Shown here: piece by piece, positions 23,108-28,920 of the stretch
Position numbering within the stretch: the first letter of the stretch is position 1
Layout of the letters: each line of letters starts with the position of its first letter
NCBI GenBank assembly: GCA_001822575.1
Contig: MHRM01000005.1
Location: forward strand, 1 to 28,993
Direction of reading: 5' to 3'
Length of the DNA: 28,993 nt
DNA from: Candidatus Taylorbacteria bacterium RIFCSPHIGHO2_02_FULL_44_12
GTDB taxonomy: Bacteria > Patescibacteriota > Minisyncoccia > Phycocordibacterales > PALSA-1337
Notes under the pieces: model-generated
Database searches by the model: none
What the model saw: only the letters and a program-made list of their open reading frames with translations
What the model was told of the DNA's origin: nothing
Translations under genes and position numbers: made by a program

Positions 23108-23262
23108 CTGGGATACATTTCAGCGGAGGCGATGTCCCGAAATTAGAACTGAAGCGACTTGATTTCAGAAGTGTTGATAAAATTGTAAGGGATTTGAGAC
23201 GAATCTACAAGGAAAATCCCAATTTTTTCGATATTCCGGTCTTTGCTCGTAAGGTTTACTGA
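23107..23262 (+). pseudogene. R4: N-terminally truncated copy of the R1 gene
   Basis: The frame is open for 51 codons after an in-frame TAA at 23104 and has no start codon. From GGDVPKLELKRLDFRSVD to FARKVY it matches R1, with about six amino-acid changes and many more synonymous changes. Homology begins at GGAGGC; upstream sequence is unrelated and is occupied by promoter block B. Its stop (23260-23262) overlaps the end of the convergent HEPN-like gene. Either a decayed paralogue or a recombination product joined at the GGCGG border. Confidence 0.65.
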
Positions 23263-23738
23263 GGGGCAACCTTATCTCCTGCAAGATTAAAACCATGTCT
23301 CTCGAATTCATCTAGTAGGTTTCCACCTACATCTTCAACAAAATCTTTGAAACCAGAAATATTCTCTTGGGTATATGCTTCTTTTTCTGTCTTGCCAAGA
23401 ATTTGTAGATAAAACCCGTCCTCTAGTTTGATACCTATGCCGTGTACAAATAGATTTCTTCTTCGGCGGATAGTATCGAGGTTTTTGCTCAGATTCTCGC
23501 TCAAAAGGTCATGTTTCTGCACCATGCTTAGCTTTTTTGCAAAGCTGAGGCTGAATATTTGATCGGCGAGGATCACATCTCCTTTTTGTGCAGGATCAAA
23601 CTTTCTTTTGAGAATTATGAGAATAATTGCTTCTTGTAAAAACCATTCGAGTAAGGAAAGTGTTGCAATCAATCGACCATATTCCTCTATAACTTTAGGG
23701 TCTACACCTTCAGGATTAAAAAATAATTTTCTACCCAT
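23256..23738 (-). CDS. HEPN-like protein
   Basis: 160 aa, largely helical. RRRRNLFVHGIG holds R94-N-x3-H99, the Rx4H HEPN motif, preceded by a long helix with SFAKKLSMVQKHDLL. EWFLQEAIILIILKR near residue 31 fits the first HEPN helix. HEPN proteins of this sort are often RNases in toxin or abortive-infection systems. The C-terminus overlaps the end of R4 on the other strand by 7 nt. It is the second HEPN-like gene within 2.5 kb, with no clear sequence relation to the first. Confidence 0.6.
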   Translation of the reverse strand: MGRKLFFNPEGVDPKVIEEYGRLIATLSLLEWFLQEAIILIILKRKFDPAQKGDVILADQIFSLSFAKKLSMVQKHDLLSENLSKNLDTIRRRRNLFVHGIGIKLEDGFYLQILGKTEKEAYTQENISGFKDFVEDVGGNLLDEFERHGFNLAGDKVAPQ

Positions 23739-23742
23739 ACAT

Positions 23743-23889
23743 TTATAATCGTTTACTTTCGTTTATGACTTTCTCTACTTCTTTATCGGAGAACTTTGAA
23801 CCCGCAAGACGAGTGGATGCACCTGTAGAAGATATGAGGATAGCGCAACGAAGTTCCTTCAGACGTTCTGGTGAGATGCGAGTATTTTT
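23743..23889 (-). pseudogene. Fic-family N-terminal fragment
   Basis: An open frame of 48 codons with no start codon reads RISPERLKELRCAILISSTG then ASTRLAGSKFSDKEVEKVI. This resembles the N-terminal helical segment of Fic (AMP-transferase) proteins, where SSTxASTRIEGxxLSDEEV is usual. The catalytic HPFxxGNGR core is absent nearby. It is a remnant lying just upstream of the HEPN-like gene on the same strand. Confidence 0.5.
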
Positions 23890-23927
23890 TTAATGGATTT
23901 AGACTTTGCCATAAAATATCCGAATTA

Positions 23928-24347
23928 TTATATTTGATTTACTTCAAAGAAGTCTTTGAATATTTGGTTCAAATCAGATAGCTCCTTATAGTTTTTAACT
24001 TGAAAATTCTTATTACCGCTTATCATAGCGGACACCCTTCTTCCTTCTTGTTTTCTAAAAATACACAGTAAGGGTTTCTTTCCTTCAGCTTTACCCAATT
24101 CATACCCTACGCCTAAGCTTGGAGTAGTCACTTCAGCGACTACTACATCTGCTTCATTCAACCATTCCATATCACGTTTATAGATGTATCCATCAGTAGG
24201 ACCATCCTCTCCTAAAACTGAAAGGGTTTGGTCACCGATATGTTCCGTCAGAACTTTTCCGAAGTTGCTAAGCAAATCAATAATCTGCAAATATAATTGC
24301 ATATCATCCCGTCCGCCTCGTATTGATCCCGCAAAGTAAATTTTCAT
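23928..24347 (-). CDS. 2'-deoxynucleoside 5'-phosphate N-hydrolase-like protein (DNPH1/Rcl-type)
   Basis: DNPH1/Rcl hydrolyses the glycosidic bond of deoxynucleoside monophosphates, including modified ones, and belongs to the nucleoside deoxyribosyltransferase superfamily. The N-terminus KIYFAGSIRGGRDDMQLYLQ is the phosphate-binding signature. FGKVLTEHIGD, DMEWLNEADVVVAEVTTPSL and GVGYELGKAEGKKPLLCIFR follow in family order, including the catalytic Glu/Asp region. The length (139 aa) is normal. It could clean the nucleotide pool or limit phage with modified bases; the defence role is inferred from the neighbourhood. It is transcribed from block A copy 2, with a leader of about 20 nt. Confidence 0.85.
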   Translation of the reverse strand: MKIYFAGSIRGGRDDMQLYLQIIDLLSNFGKVLTEHIGDQTLSVLGEDGPTDGYIYKRDMEWLNEADVVVAEVTTPSLGVGYELGKAEGKKPLLCIFRKQEGRRVSAMISGNKNFQVKNYKELSDLNQIFKDFFEVNQI

Positions 24348-24375
24348 AAAGTTCTAATCCCTCTAGTGTTCTTAT

Positions 24376-24450
24376 ATTTTATCACTTTTCCGTTTTGAAA
24401 TGTAGCACAAAAGGAAATTTTGTTGCTCACTTTTCAAAACTACTGGCGGA
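24376..24450 (-). promoter_or_regulatory. Promoter block A, copy 2
   Basis: On the minus strand it ends GGAAAAGTGATAAAAT (-10 at 24376-24381), as in copy 1 at 19820-19882. The blocks stay alignable for about 60 nt and then run into R5 and R2 respectively. Confidence 0.65.
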
Positions 24451-24497
24451 GACGATGGGATGAAGTTGGAACCTATTTGGCCCAAAATCAGCTTCGT
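24451..24497 (+). repeat. R5: R-family intergenic repeat
   Basis: Begins CTGGCGGAGACGATGGG and contains GAAGTTGGAACC. The + strand reads GGDDGMKLEPIWPKISF. Its 3' end overlaps the end of the hicA remnant on the other strand. The first 15 nt also look like the complement of a tRNA 3' end, but no tRNA body is present. Confidence 0.5.
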
Positions 24498-24731
24498 TTA
24501 TAATTCTATCCACTTTCCCTGAGGAATACCGGATTGGAGGATGATAGATTTCATCGTTCTTGGATTGATAGACTTCTTTCCATGAAATGGCACGAGAACT
24601 TACCTCGATACGCCACCTTGAAATCCTATGTAGAAATGATGGCTTCCTCTGGCGTAGTTGTAAACAAAGTCGTGTTTCTTGAGAAACTTGACAACATCAG
24701 CAAATGTCCAATTCCTAATATCATGCGGCAT
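24498..24731 (-). pseudogene. hicA: hicA-like toxin gene with an internal stop
   Basis: HicA toxins are small double-stranded-RNA-binding-fold mRNA nucleases. From ATG 24731 the frame reads MPHDIRNWTFADVVKFLKKH then DFVYNYARGSHHFYIG, with the HicA GSHH motif (catalytic His). TAA stops it at codon 44 (24600-24602). The same frame then continues VLVPFHGKKSINPRTMKSII and QSGIPQGKWIEL to a second stop, which is the rest of a normal HicA. One substitution at the TAA would restore a 77-aa protein. It starts 5 nt after hicB, the reverse of the commonest order. The loss of the toxin with the antitoxin kept is a usual decay pattern; a sequencing error is possible. Confidence 0.75.
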
Positions 24732-24736
24732 CTAGT

Positions 24737-25057
24737 TTATGCCGGCAAGAGCAATCTACCGAATGAATGAATCTGATAAGGAGAAGGTATCGGTTTGTTT
24801 TCCTCTAATGCTTGCCACAAAGTCTCATACTCTGGATCAGGCATTTGATTCAAAATAGCGTCAGTCCGAAGACCGCCAACCATACTGTTTCGGAGAGATT
24901 CTAAATAACCAACAATCGCTTCCTGAAGATTGAAGGAGGCTACTTCTGGGCTATCTCCTTCGATTACAATACTAAACTCGAGCGCAACGGCGTACCACAC
25001 ATTATCTTCCTTGAAGATAATATTACGAACCGAGCCCTTTTGCATGGTATTTTTCAT
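24737..25057 (-). CDS. hicB: HicB-like antitoxin
   Basis: Antitoxin of the HicAB type with a partial RNase H-like fold. NIIFKEDNVWYAVALEFSIV is the family core (usually xxxxxGxWVAxxPELPG). It is followed by EGDSPEVASFNLQEAIVGYL, the conserved helix. The C-terminal 40 residues are non-repetitive and carry no obvious ribbon-helix-helix domain. I start at ATG 25057, not 25096, because TGATAGTAT, an extended -10 with TTGTCA upstream, ends 7 nt before it and overlaps the longer version. The damaged hicA follows directly. Confidence 0.75.
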   Translation of the reverse strand: MKNTMQKGSVRNIIFKEDNVWYAVALEFSIVIEGDSPEVASFNLQEAIVGYLESLRNSMVGGLRTDAILNQMPDPEYETLWQALEENKPIPSPYQIHSFGRLLLPA

Positions 25058-25064
25058 ATTGTTT

Positions 25065-25092
25065 ATACTATCACATACGATTCTGTTGACAA
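25065..25092 (-). promoter_or_regulatory. hicB promoter, predicted leaderless
   Basis: -35 TTGTCA and an extended -10 TGATAGTAT (hexamer 25065-25070) with a 16-nt spacer. AAACAAT (25058-25064) separates it from the ATG. Confidence 0.55.
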
Positions 25093-25176
25093 TCATTCAT
25101 GTTGCACCTTAAGTTCAACAATTGGGTTCGAAAGTCCCTTACGACCTATTTATTTAATGGCTCAATAAAGCCAAAT

Positions 25177-25320
25177 ATATCAGCGGGGACGATGTCCGGA
25201 GGTTTGAACCGAAAATATGGCTCAAATTCAAATGTCTCGATAAAAGCATACGTGAATTGCGAACTATGTTCAAGCAACACCACAGTGGTTTGAGGTACCG
25301 AAGCCAAAATCAGATAAAGG
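25177..25320 (+). pseudogene. R6: diverged fragment of the R family
   Basis: The frame reads GDDVRRFEPKIWLKFKCLDK then SIRELRTMFKQHH. It aligns over about 38 residues with R1 (GGDVPKLEPRRLNFRSVDKI...RDLRRIYKEN). Homology again starts at a GCGGGGACGATG border. There is no start codon and an in-frame stop lies a short way upstream. The rest of 25097-25400 shows a small TGGCTC...GAGCCA-type hairpin only. Confidence 0.55.
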
Positions 25321-25346
25321 GCAAAATGCAGTTGACTACTCCATAT

Positions 25347-25383
25347 AAATCAAAACCGCCGACTTCCCTCGGCGGATTGATTT
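25347..25383. terminator. Strong bidirectional hairpin after the DUF2188 gene
   Basis: AAATCAA-ACCGCCGA pairs with TCGGCGG-ATTGATTT (one bulge, loop near CTTCCC). The minus strand ends with TTTTGATTT. It lies 25 nt after the stop of the gene at 25408. Confidence 0.7.
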
Positions 25384-25407
25384 AGGCCTAATTTGATTCT
25401 CTTCTAA

Positions 25408-25641
25408 CTAGAACTTGGTATCGCGAATGTTTGGTGGGTCATTGCCGTAGCTATCCTTATCGCGTATGCGATTTTTTCGATCGTGAATTACCAATTCAAC
25501 TTGATTAACTTGTGCGATTGGTCTACCGACCTGGATTGCTTGCTCTTGAGTTGGGTATAAACCCATAGCCCAATTGCTTCCAGCCTGTACCACAGCCCAT
25601 GATTTATCCGCTCGGTGTGTTATGTGTATGTTTTTGGACAT
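25408..25641 (-). CDS. DUF2188 family protein
   Basis: 77-aa soluble protein. The family pattern is plain: MSKNIHITHRADKSWAVVQA at the N-terminus, a middle helix with TQEQAIQVGRPIA, then QVELVIHDRKNRIRDKDSYG and NDPPN. The end RIRDKDSYGNDP is the most conserved family segment. Biochemical role is unknown; members are common, small and often found in accessory DNA. It has its own terminator downstream. Lengths before and after the conserved block are normal, so the gene looks intact. Confidence 0.88.
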   Translation of the reverse strand: MSKNIHITHRADKSWAVVQAGSNWAMGLYPTQEQAIQVGRPIAQVNQVELVIHDRKNRIRDKDSYGNDPPNIRDTKF

Positions 25642-25663
25642 GTTAGTAAGTTATTTGCTGACG

Positions 25664-25705
25664 AGGTGGGTCCGTGATAAGTTGGAGGTACTGAAGCTCT
25701 CGCCT
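25664..25705 (+). repeat. R7: weak R-family copy
   Basis: GAGGTGGGTCCGTGATAAG then TTGGAGGTACTGAAGCTC reads DKLEVLKLSPF on the + strand, similar to the KLEP segment of R1 and R5. It lies between the DUF2188 gene and the restriction-modification locus. This is the least certain copy. Confidence 0.35.
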
Positions 25706-25766
25706 TTCTGGCATAGTCGACCCGGAGCGGGAAGACATCCGTATTTCTATGCTATAACCTTCCTCG

Positions 25767-25791
25767 AGAAGTCCCTATTATAAGGACTTCT
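25767..25791. terminator. 8-bp hairpin upstream of the R-M locus
   Basis: AGAAGTCC (25767-25774) pairs with GGACTTCT (25784-25791), loop CTATTATAA. No T-run follows. It could be a terminator shielding the R-M promoter or a protein site. Confidence 0.4.
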
Positions 25792-25844
25792 ACATGAATT
25801 ATACCGCCAAGCCATAGGGTGCGGCAAATTTTTAATATCTCGAC

Positions 25845-25891
25845 TTGTGTTTTTTCGAATCACTATGTTATTATAAGTAACATAGTGATTC
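25845..25891 (+). promoter_or_regulatory. Promoter with palindromic operator of the XRE regulator
   Basis: -35 TTGTGT (25845-25850), 18-nt spacer, -10 TATTAT (25869-25874). A perfect 14-nt inverted repeat, GAATCACTATGTTA (25857-25870) and its complement (25878-25891) with a 7-nt spacer, straddles the -10. ATGTTA recurs at 25895-25900. This is the layout of autoregulation by the adjacent XRE protein. Confidence 0.72.
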
Positions 25892-25923
25892 TTTATGTTA
25901 CCCGTTTTCCACCTTTAACCTTT

Positions 25924-26286
25924 ATGCCAAAAAATAAAAGTAGTAAAATAGAAATGAAGGTCGAATCCGATGACGATCTTAAAAGAATCATTGGGGGTAG
26001 GGTCAAGCGTGCAAGAAAACGCTTGGACAGGACTGCTCGTTGGCTTGCGGAACAGACGGGAACAAGTCGAGTAGCACTCACCCAAATAGAGAACGGTAGG
26101 AATAATATAAATGCGACATTACTTTGGAAAATAGCAAGTGTCTTGCATTGTGAGATGAAAGAATTTTTTCCAGATGTTCCCGACTCAACCTCTCTCAGCC
26201 AAACTGATTTAAACACTATTGCTCTTGAAAATAAACAAGCCGCAGAATTTGCAAAAAAAGCTTTCAAGAAAGATGTAACAAAATAA
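25924..26286 (+). CDS. XRE-family transcriptional regulator of the R-M locus
   Basis: 120 aa. A basic helix (IGGRVKRARKRLDRTARWLA) leads into the HTH (EQTGTSRVALTQIENGRNNI), followed by WKIASVLHCEMKEFFPD, which is standard for the XRE/Cro family. The C-terminal tail is helical. Start ATG 25924; a longer frame exists to 25819 but would translate through the operator. The gene lies 4 nt before an ImmA-like peptidase gene, a common pairing in which the peptidase inactivates the repressor. It probably controls its own operon through the palindrome at 25857-25891 and so paces methyltransferase expression, as C proteins do in type II systems (inference). Confidence 0.85.
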   Translation: MPKNKSSKIEMKVESDDDLKRIIGGRVKRARKRLDRTARWLAEQTGTSRVALTQIENGRNNINATLLWKIASVLHCEMKEFFPDVPDSTSLSQTDLNTIALENKQAAEFAKKAFKKDVTK

Positions 26287-26290
26287 TTTT

Positions 26291-26782
26291 ATGCAAAACA
26301 TTGAAGAAAAAACAGAAAAAATTTTATCTTACTATGGTGCAGATTCCATACCTGTAAATGTTTGTGAGATAGCAAAAAAAGCAAATGTCTTAATAAAATA
26401 TGCTCCGAGTAAAGAATTTTCTGGCTTGCTATACAGGAAAGATAATAATGCGTTTATGGCTATTAGTAGTAGCGAATCGGATGTCAGACAACGTTTTACA
26501 ATTGCACATGAACTAGGACATTTTTTTCTTCATCCACAGAAAGGTACTTTCGTTGAATTTAGAGACAATGAAAAAAATATTGCTAGAGGTATGAAAGAAG
26601 TACAGGCAAATAAATTTGCAGCGGCATTATTAATGCCTCGGAAACTTCTAGAAAAAGATGTCAAAAGTTTTAAAGACACCGATCTAACAAAATCAACAAT
26701 TAAATTTTTAGCAGACAAATACCATGTTAGTGAAGAGGCTATGACTTTTAGATTAATGAACCTCAACTTATCTGCGGTATAA
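26291..26782 (+). CDS. ImmA/IrrE-family metallopeptidase
   Basis: Family M78 zinc peptidase. RFTIAHELGHFFLHP contains HExxH (H73, E74, H77), and the downstream helix EVQANKFAAALLMP supplies the third ligand Glu. IPVNVCEIAKKANVLIKY is the usual N-terminal segment. Length 163 aa is normal for the stand-alone form. It is directly downstream of the XRE gene and upstream of the methyltransferase. The likely substrate is the neighbouring regulator. An internal TATAAT (26778-26783) overlaps its end. Confidence 0.9.
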   Translation: MQNIEEKTEKILSYYGADSIPVNVCEIAKKANVLIKYAPSKEFSGLLYRKDNNAFMAISSSESDVRQRFTIAHELGHFFLHPQKGTFVEFRDNEKNIARGMKEVQANKFAAALLMPRKLLEKDVKSFKDTDLTKSTIKFLADKYHVSEEAMTFRLMNLNLSAV

Positions 26783-26783
26783 T
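26778..26783 (+). promoter_or_regulatory. Possible internal -10 for the methyltransferase gene
   Basis: TATAAT overlaps the stop codon of the peptidase gene and lies 13 nt before the methyltransferase ATG, which would give a leader of about 6 nt. It could let the methylase be expressed independently of the XRE-controlled promoter. Confidence 0.45.
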
Positions 26784-26796
26784 AAACATACTTCTT

Positions 26797-27942
26797 ATGA
26801 AGAAAAAAGAGATAAAATTTAAATTAGCAGAATTATTTTCCGGTCCCGGCGGACTTGCTCTTGGTGCAATCCGATCCTTTGCTGAAAATAAAGATACGAT
26901 TTATGGTATCGAGTCTGTCTGGGCAAATGATTATGATGCTGATACCTGTAAAACATACGCCCGTAATATTCACAACGGGAATGAAAAAAGTGTTGTTTGC
27001 GCCCCTGTTCAGGAAATAGATTTCAAAAAAGTACCGAGGTTTGATGTTCTTGCCTTTGGATTTCCTTGTAATGACTTTAGTGTCGTTGGTGAGCAAAAAG
27101 GATTTGAGGGAAAATTCGGCCCCCTCTACTCTCATGGGGTCAGGGCAATAAATACCCACAATCCAAAATGGTTTATCGCAGAAAATGTCAGCGGATTACA
27201 AAGTGCAAATGACGGAAATGCTTTCAAGCAAATTCTAAAAGACCTTGGTTCAGCTGGAAAAGGTTATACTCTTACGCCTCATTTGTATAAGTTTGAGGAA
27301 TACGGAGTGCCACAACAAAGACACCGAATTGTTATTATTGGTATAAGAAAAGACTTAGGTTTGAGATTTAAAGTTCCTGCCCCGAATACAAAATATAATT
27401 ATGTAAGTGCACGTGAAGCAATAGAAAACCCACGCATATCGGACAACGCACAAAATCATGAACTTACCAAACAGTCCGCGGGTGTTGTCGAACGGTTAAA
27501 GCATATTCCAGCCGGAGAAAATGCATGGTATGAGGGGATACCTCAACATTTGAGATTAAACGTGAAAGGTGCCCGAATGAGTCAAATCTATAAAAGACTA
27601 GATCCGAAAAAACCATCCTACACGATCACTGGAAGTGGAGGAGGTGGAACCCATGTTTATCATTGGTCAGAACACCGAGCACTCACAAATAGAGAAAGAG
27701 CACGACTACAATCTTTCCCTGATAATTTTGTATTTGAAGGCTCAAAGGAAAGTGCGAGAAAACAAATTGGTATGGCAGTGCCTCCTGTTGGAGCGCAGGT
27801 GGTAATTTCCGCAGTATTAAAAACTTTTGCAGGAATTCCTTATGAATCTGTTGAATCAAAAATGACCAACGGAGAAACTAAAGCGCAGGAGGTATCAAGT
27901 TTATTTGATGGACTAGAAGTGGAAACTACAGTTGCTTTATAA
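26797..27942 (+). CDS. DNA (cytosine-5) methyltransferase, type II
   Basis: Transfers methyl groups from S-adenosylmethionine to cytosine C5. Motif I: LAELFSGPGGLALGAI. Motif IV: LAFGFPCNDFSVVGEQKGFE with the catalytic Cys in GFPC (about residue 91). Motif VI: FIAENVSGL. Motif VIII: VPQQRHRIVIIG. Target-recognition region: about residues 205-300. Motif IX: RERARLQSFPDNF. Motif X: IGMAVPPVGAQV. All motifs are present, and 381 aa is a normal length. The recognised DNA site cannot be read from the sequence. The last 17 nt overlap the convergent nuclease gene, so the two are physically linked end to end. Confidence 0.95.
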   Translation: MKKKEIKFKLAELFSGPGGLALGAIRSFAENKDTIYGIESVWANDYDADTCKTYARNIHNGNEKSVVCAPVQEIDFKKVPRFDVLAFGFPCNDFSVVGEQKGFEGKFGPLYSHGVRAINTHNPKWFIAENVSGLQSANDGNAFKQILKDLGSAGKGYTLTPHLYKFEEYGVPQQRHRIVIIGIRKDLGLRFKVPAPNTKYNYVSAREAIENPRISDNAQNHELTKQSAGVVERLKHIPAGENAWYEGIPQHLRLNVKGARMSQIYKRLDPKKPSYTITGSGGGGTHVYHWSEHRALTNRERARLQSFPDNFVFEGSKESARKQIGMAVPPVGAQVVISAVLKTFAGIPYESVESKMTNGETKAQEVSSLFDGLEVETTVAL

Positions 27943-28768
27943 GTTCCTCCCAATCCTTTTTTGATTTTTTCAGTAAGCCTGAAGCACGCACAAAACGAGT
28001 ACCACCATCAAATTCTTGGCCTGGTATTTTTGATACTTCCTCTAGCTCTGAATAATAACACCACCCAGCTATCTCACAGGATATATCAGAAAAATCAGGG
28101 ATCAGTTCTTTATAATTGGAATAATGCGGCTGATTATTAACTATCTCCACAATCATCTTTTTTGTAATACGCAAAAGGTGGTCATCGGGTATATTCGGTC
28201 GAGCATAAATATAAACATCTGATCTACGTGTAGGTATATTTATTTCATTTGCACCAAGAATCAAAAAAGCATTTTTAGGCTTTGATGCCTTTATACCAAT
28301 GCCAATTTGTGGCAGACGTATCTTACCCTTTTCAAGGACTCCAATAATGTCTTGTGGCACTATTTCGTCATGAATATTAAAATCGAGTGCAATTTCTAGG
28401 TTAAATTCTCTTTTTAAGAATTTCTTTACAGCAATTTCACCAAGTTGCCCTTTTACCCAATTTGTAATTTTCTGACCAAATTCCCGTTGGCGTCCTGTAC
28501 CAAAATCTGATTGTACGTAGGATCTAAAATGCATTGCCAATGCAAAATCAAGTGCTAAAGCGTAATCCTCTTTATCCAGAGTAACAGTTCTCCATGCCAA
28601 ACTATCCTTCCACTTTCTTAAAGCATCTTCATCAAAGTAAAAGCGACCTCTTCCACCATTTCTATCGATGCAGGGAAATTCAGCCGCATTTTTGAAATAG
28701 TTATCAAAAGTCTTGTCATCAAGACCTAGATACTCAACAGCTTCTTTTTTAGTTAGTAATTTTGACAT
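27926..28768 (-). CDS. Probable type II restriction endonuclease with N-terminal MerR/excisionase-like domain
   Basis: The N-terminal 55 residues (LLTKKEAVEYLGLDDKTFDN ... GRGRFYFDEDALRKWKDSL) look like a MerR/excisionase-type winged helix. The remainder has a PD-(D/E)xK-like pattern: KGQLGEIAVKKFL (Glu), IVPQDIIGVL (Asp) and IGIGIKASK, where xxK would be the catalytic Lys and the preceding acidic residue is replaced. FDGGTRFVRASGLL near the end is not recognised. The nuclease role is inferred from this pattern and from the convergent cytosine methyltransferase it overlaps by 17 nt. The promoter lies in block B copy 2, with TAAAAT ending 7 nt before ATG 28768, predicting a leaderless mRNA. 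Confidence 0.7.
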   Translation of the reverse strand: MSKLLTKKEAVEYLGLDDKTFDNYFKNAAEFPCIDRNGGRGRFYFDEDALRKWKDSLAWRTVTLDKEDYALALDFALAMHFRSYVQSDFGTGRQREFGQKITNWVKGQLGEIAVKKFLKREFNLEIALDFNIHDEIVPQDIIGVLEKGKIRLPQIGIGIKASKPKNAFLILGANEINIPTRRSDVYIYARPNIPDDHLLRITKKMIVEIVNNQPHYSNYKELIPDFSDISCEIAGWCYYSELEEVSKIPGQEFDGGTRFVRASGLLKKSKKDWEELIKQL

Positions 28769-28775
28769 AATCTTT

Positions 28776-28821
28776 ATTTTACCAAGAAACCCTTATTTTG
28801 CTTCGGTTCAAACTTGGTAAT
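28776..28821 (-). promoter_or_regulatory. Promoter block B, copy 2
   Basis: Extended -10 TGGTAAAAT on the minus strand (hexamer 28776-28781) before the nuclease gene. TTACCAAG (28779-28786) and CTTGGTAA (28813-28820) are inverted repeats overlapping it. The block is nearly identical to 23062-23107. Confidence 0.65.
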
Positions 28822-28890
28822 GTTTGCGGTGTTTTTTGGACGAAGTTCGAACTTTCTTTGAGCAAACCCCTAACTAAGGAAGCCAGTCCC
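28822..28890 (+). repeat. R8: R-family intergenic repeat
   Basis: Starts GTTTGCGGTG and contains GAAGTTCGAACTTTCTTTG, then AAGGAAGCCAG. It aligns with R2 over about 60 nt. The + strand reads TKFELSLSKPLTKEAS. It closes the accessory region within the window. Confidence 0.55.
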
Positions 28891-28920
28891 GCCACCGCTC
28901 GACAAGCTCGCCACACCACA

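Noticed and set aside
24451..24490. Antisense tRNA 3'-end-like sequence (TGGCGGAGACGATGGGAT) in R5 and related R copies
   Set aside because: No T-stem pairing, anticodon arm or 5' acceptor strand can be built on the minus strand, and in R1/R4 the same segment is clearly codons. It could be a relic att site, but I cannot support a tRNA gene.
24600..24602. Stop-codon recoding as an explanation for the hicA interruption
   Set aside because: The codon is TAA, whereas known recoding in some related phyla affects TGA. Both TAA and TGA end normal genes in this window (TGA ends pilN and a prepilin gene).
24534..24770. 78-codon + strand open frame
   Set aside because: It is antisense to the hicA remnant and the end of hicB, which have clear family motifs.
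19046..28890. Classical integron with attC sites
   Set aside because: No GTTRRRY/RYYYAAC box pairs are seen at the borders and no integrase gene is in the window. Only the cassette-like layout is kept as a finding.
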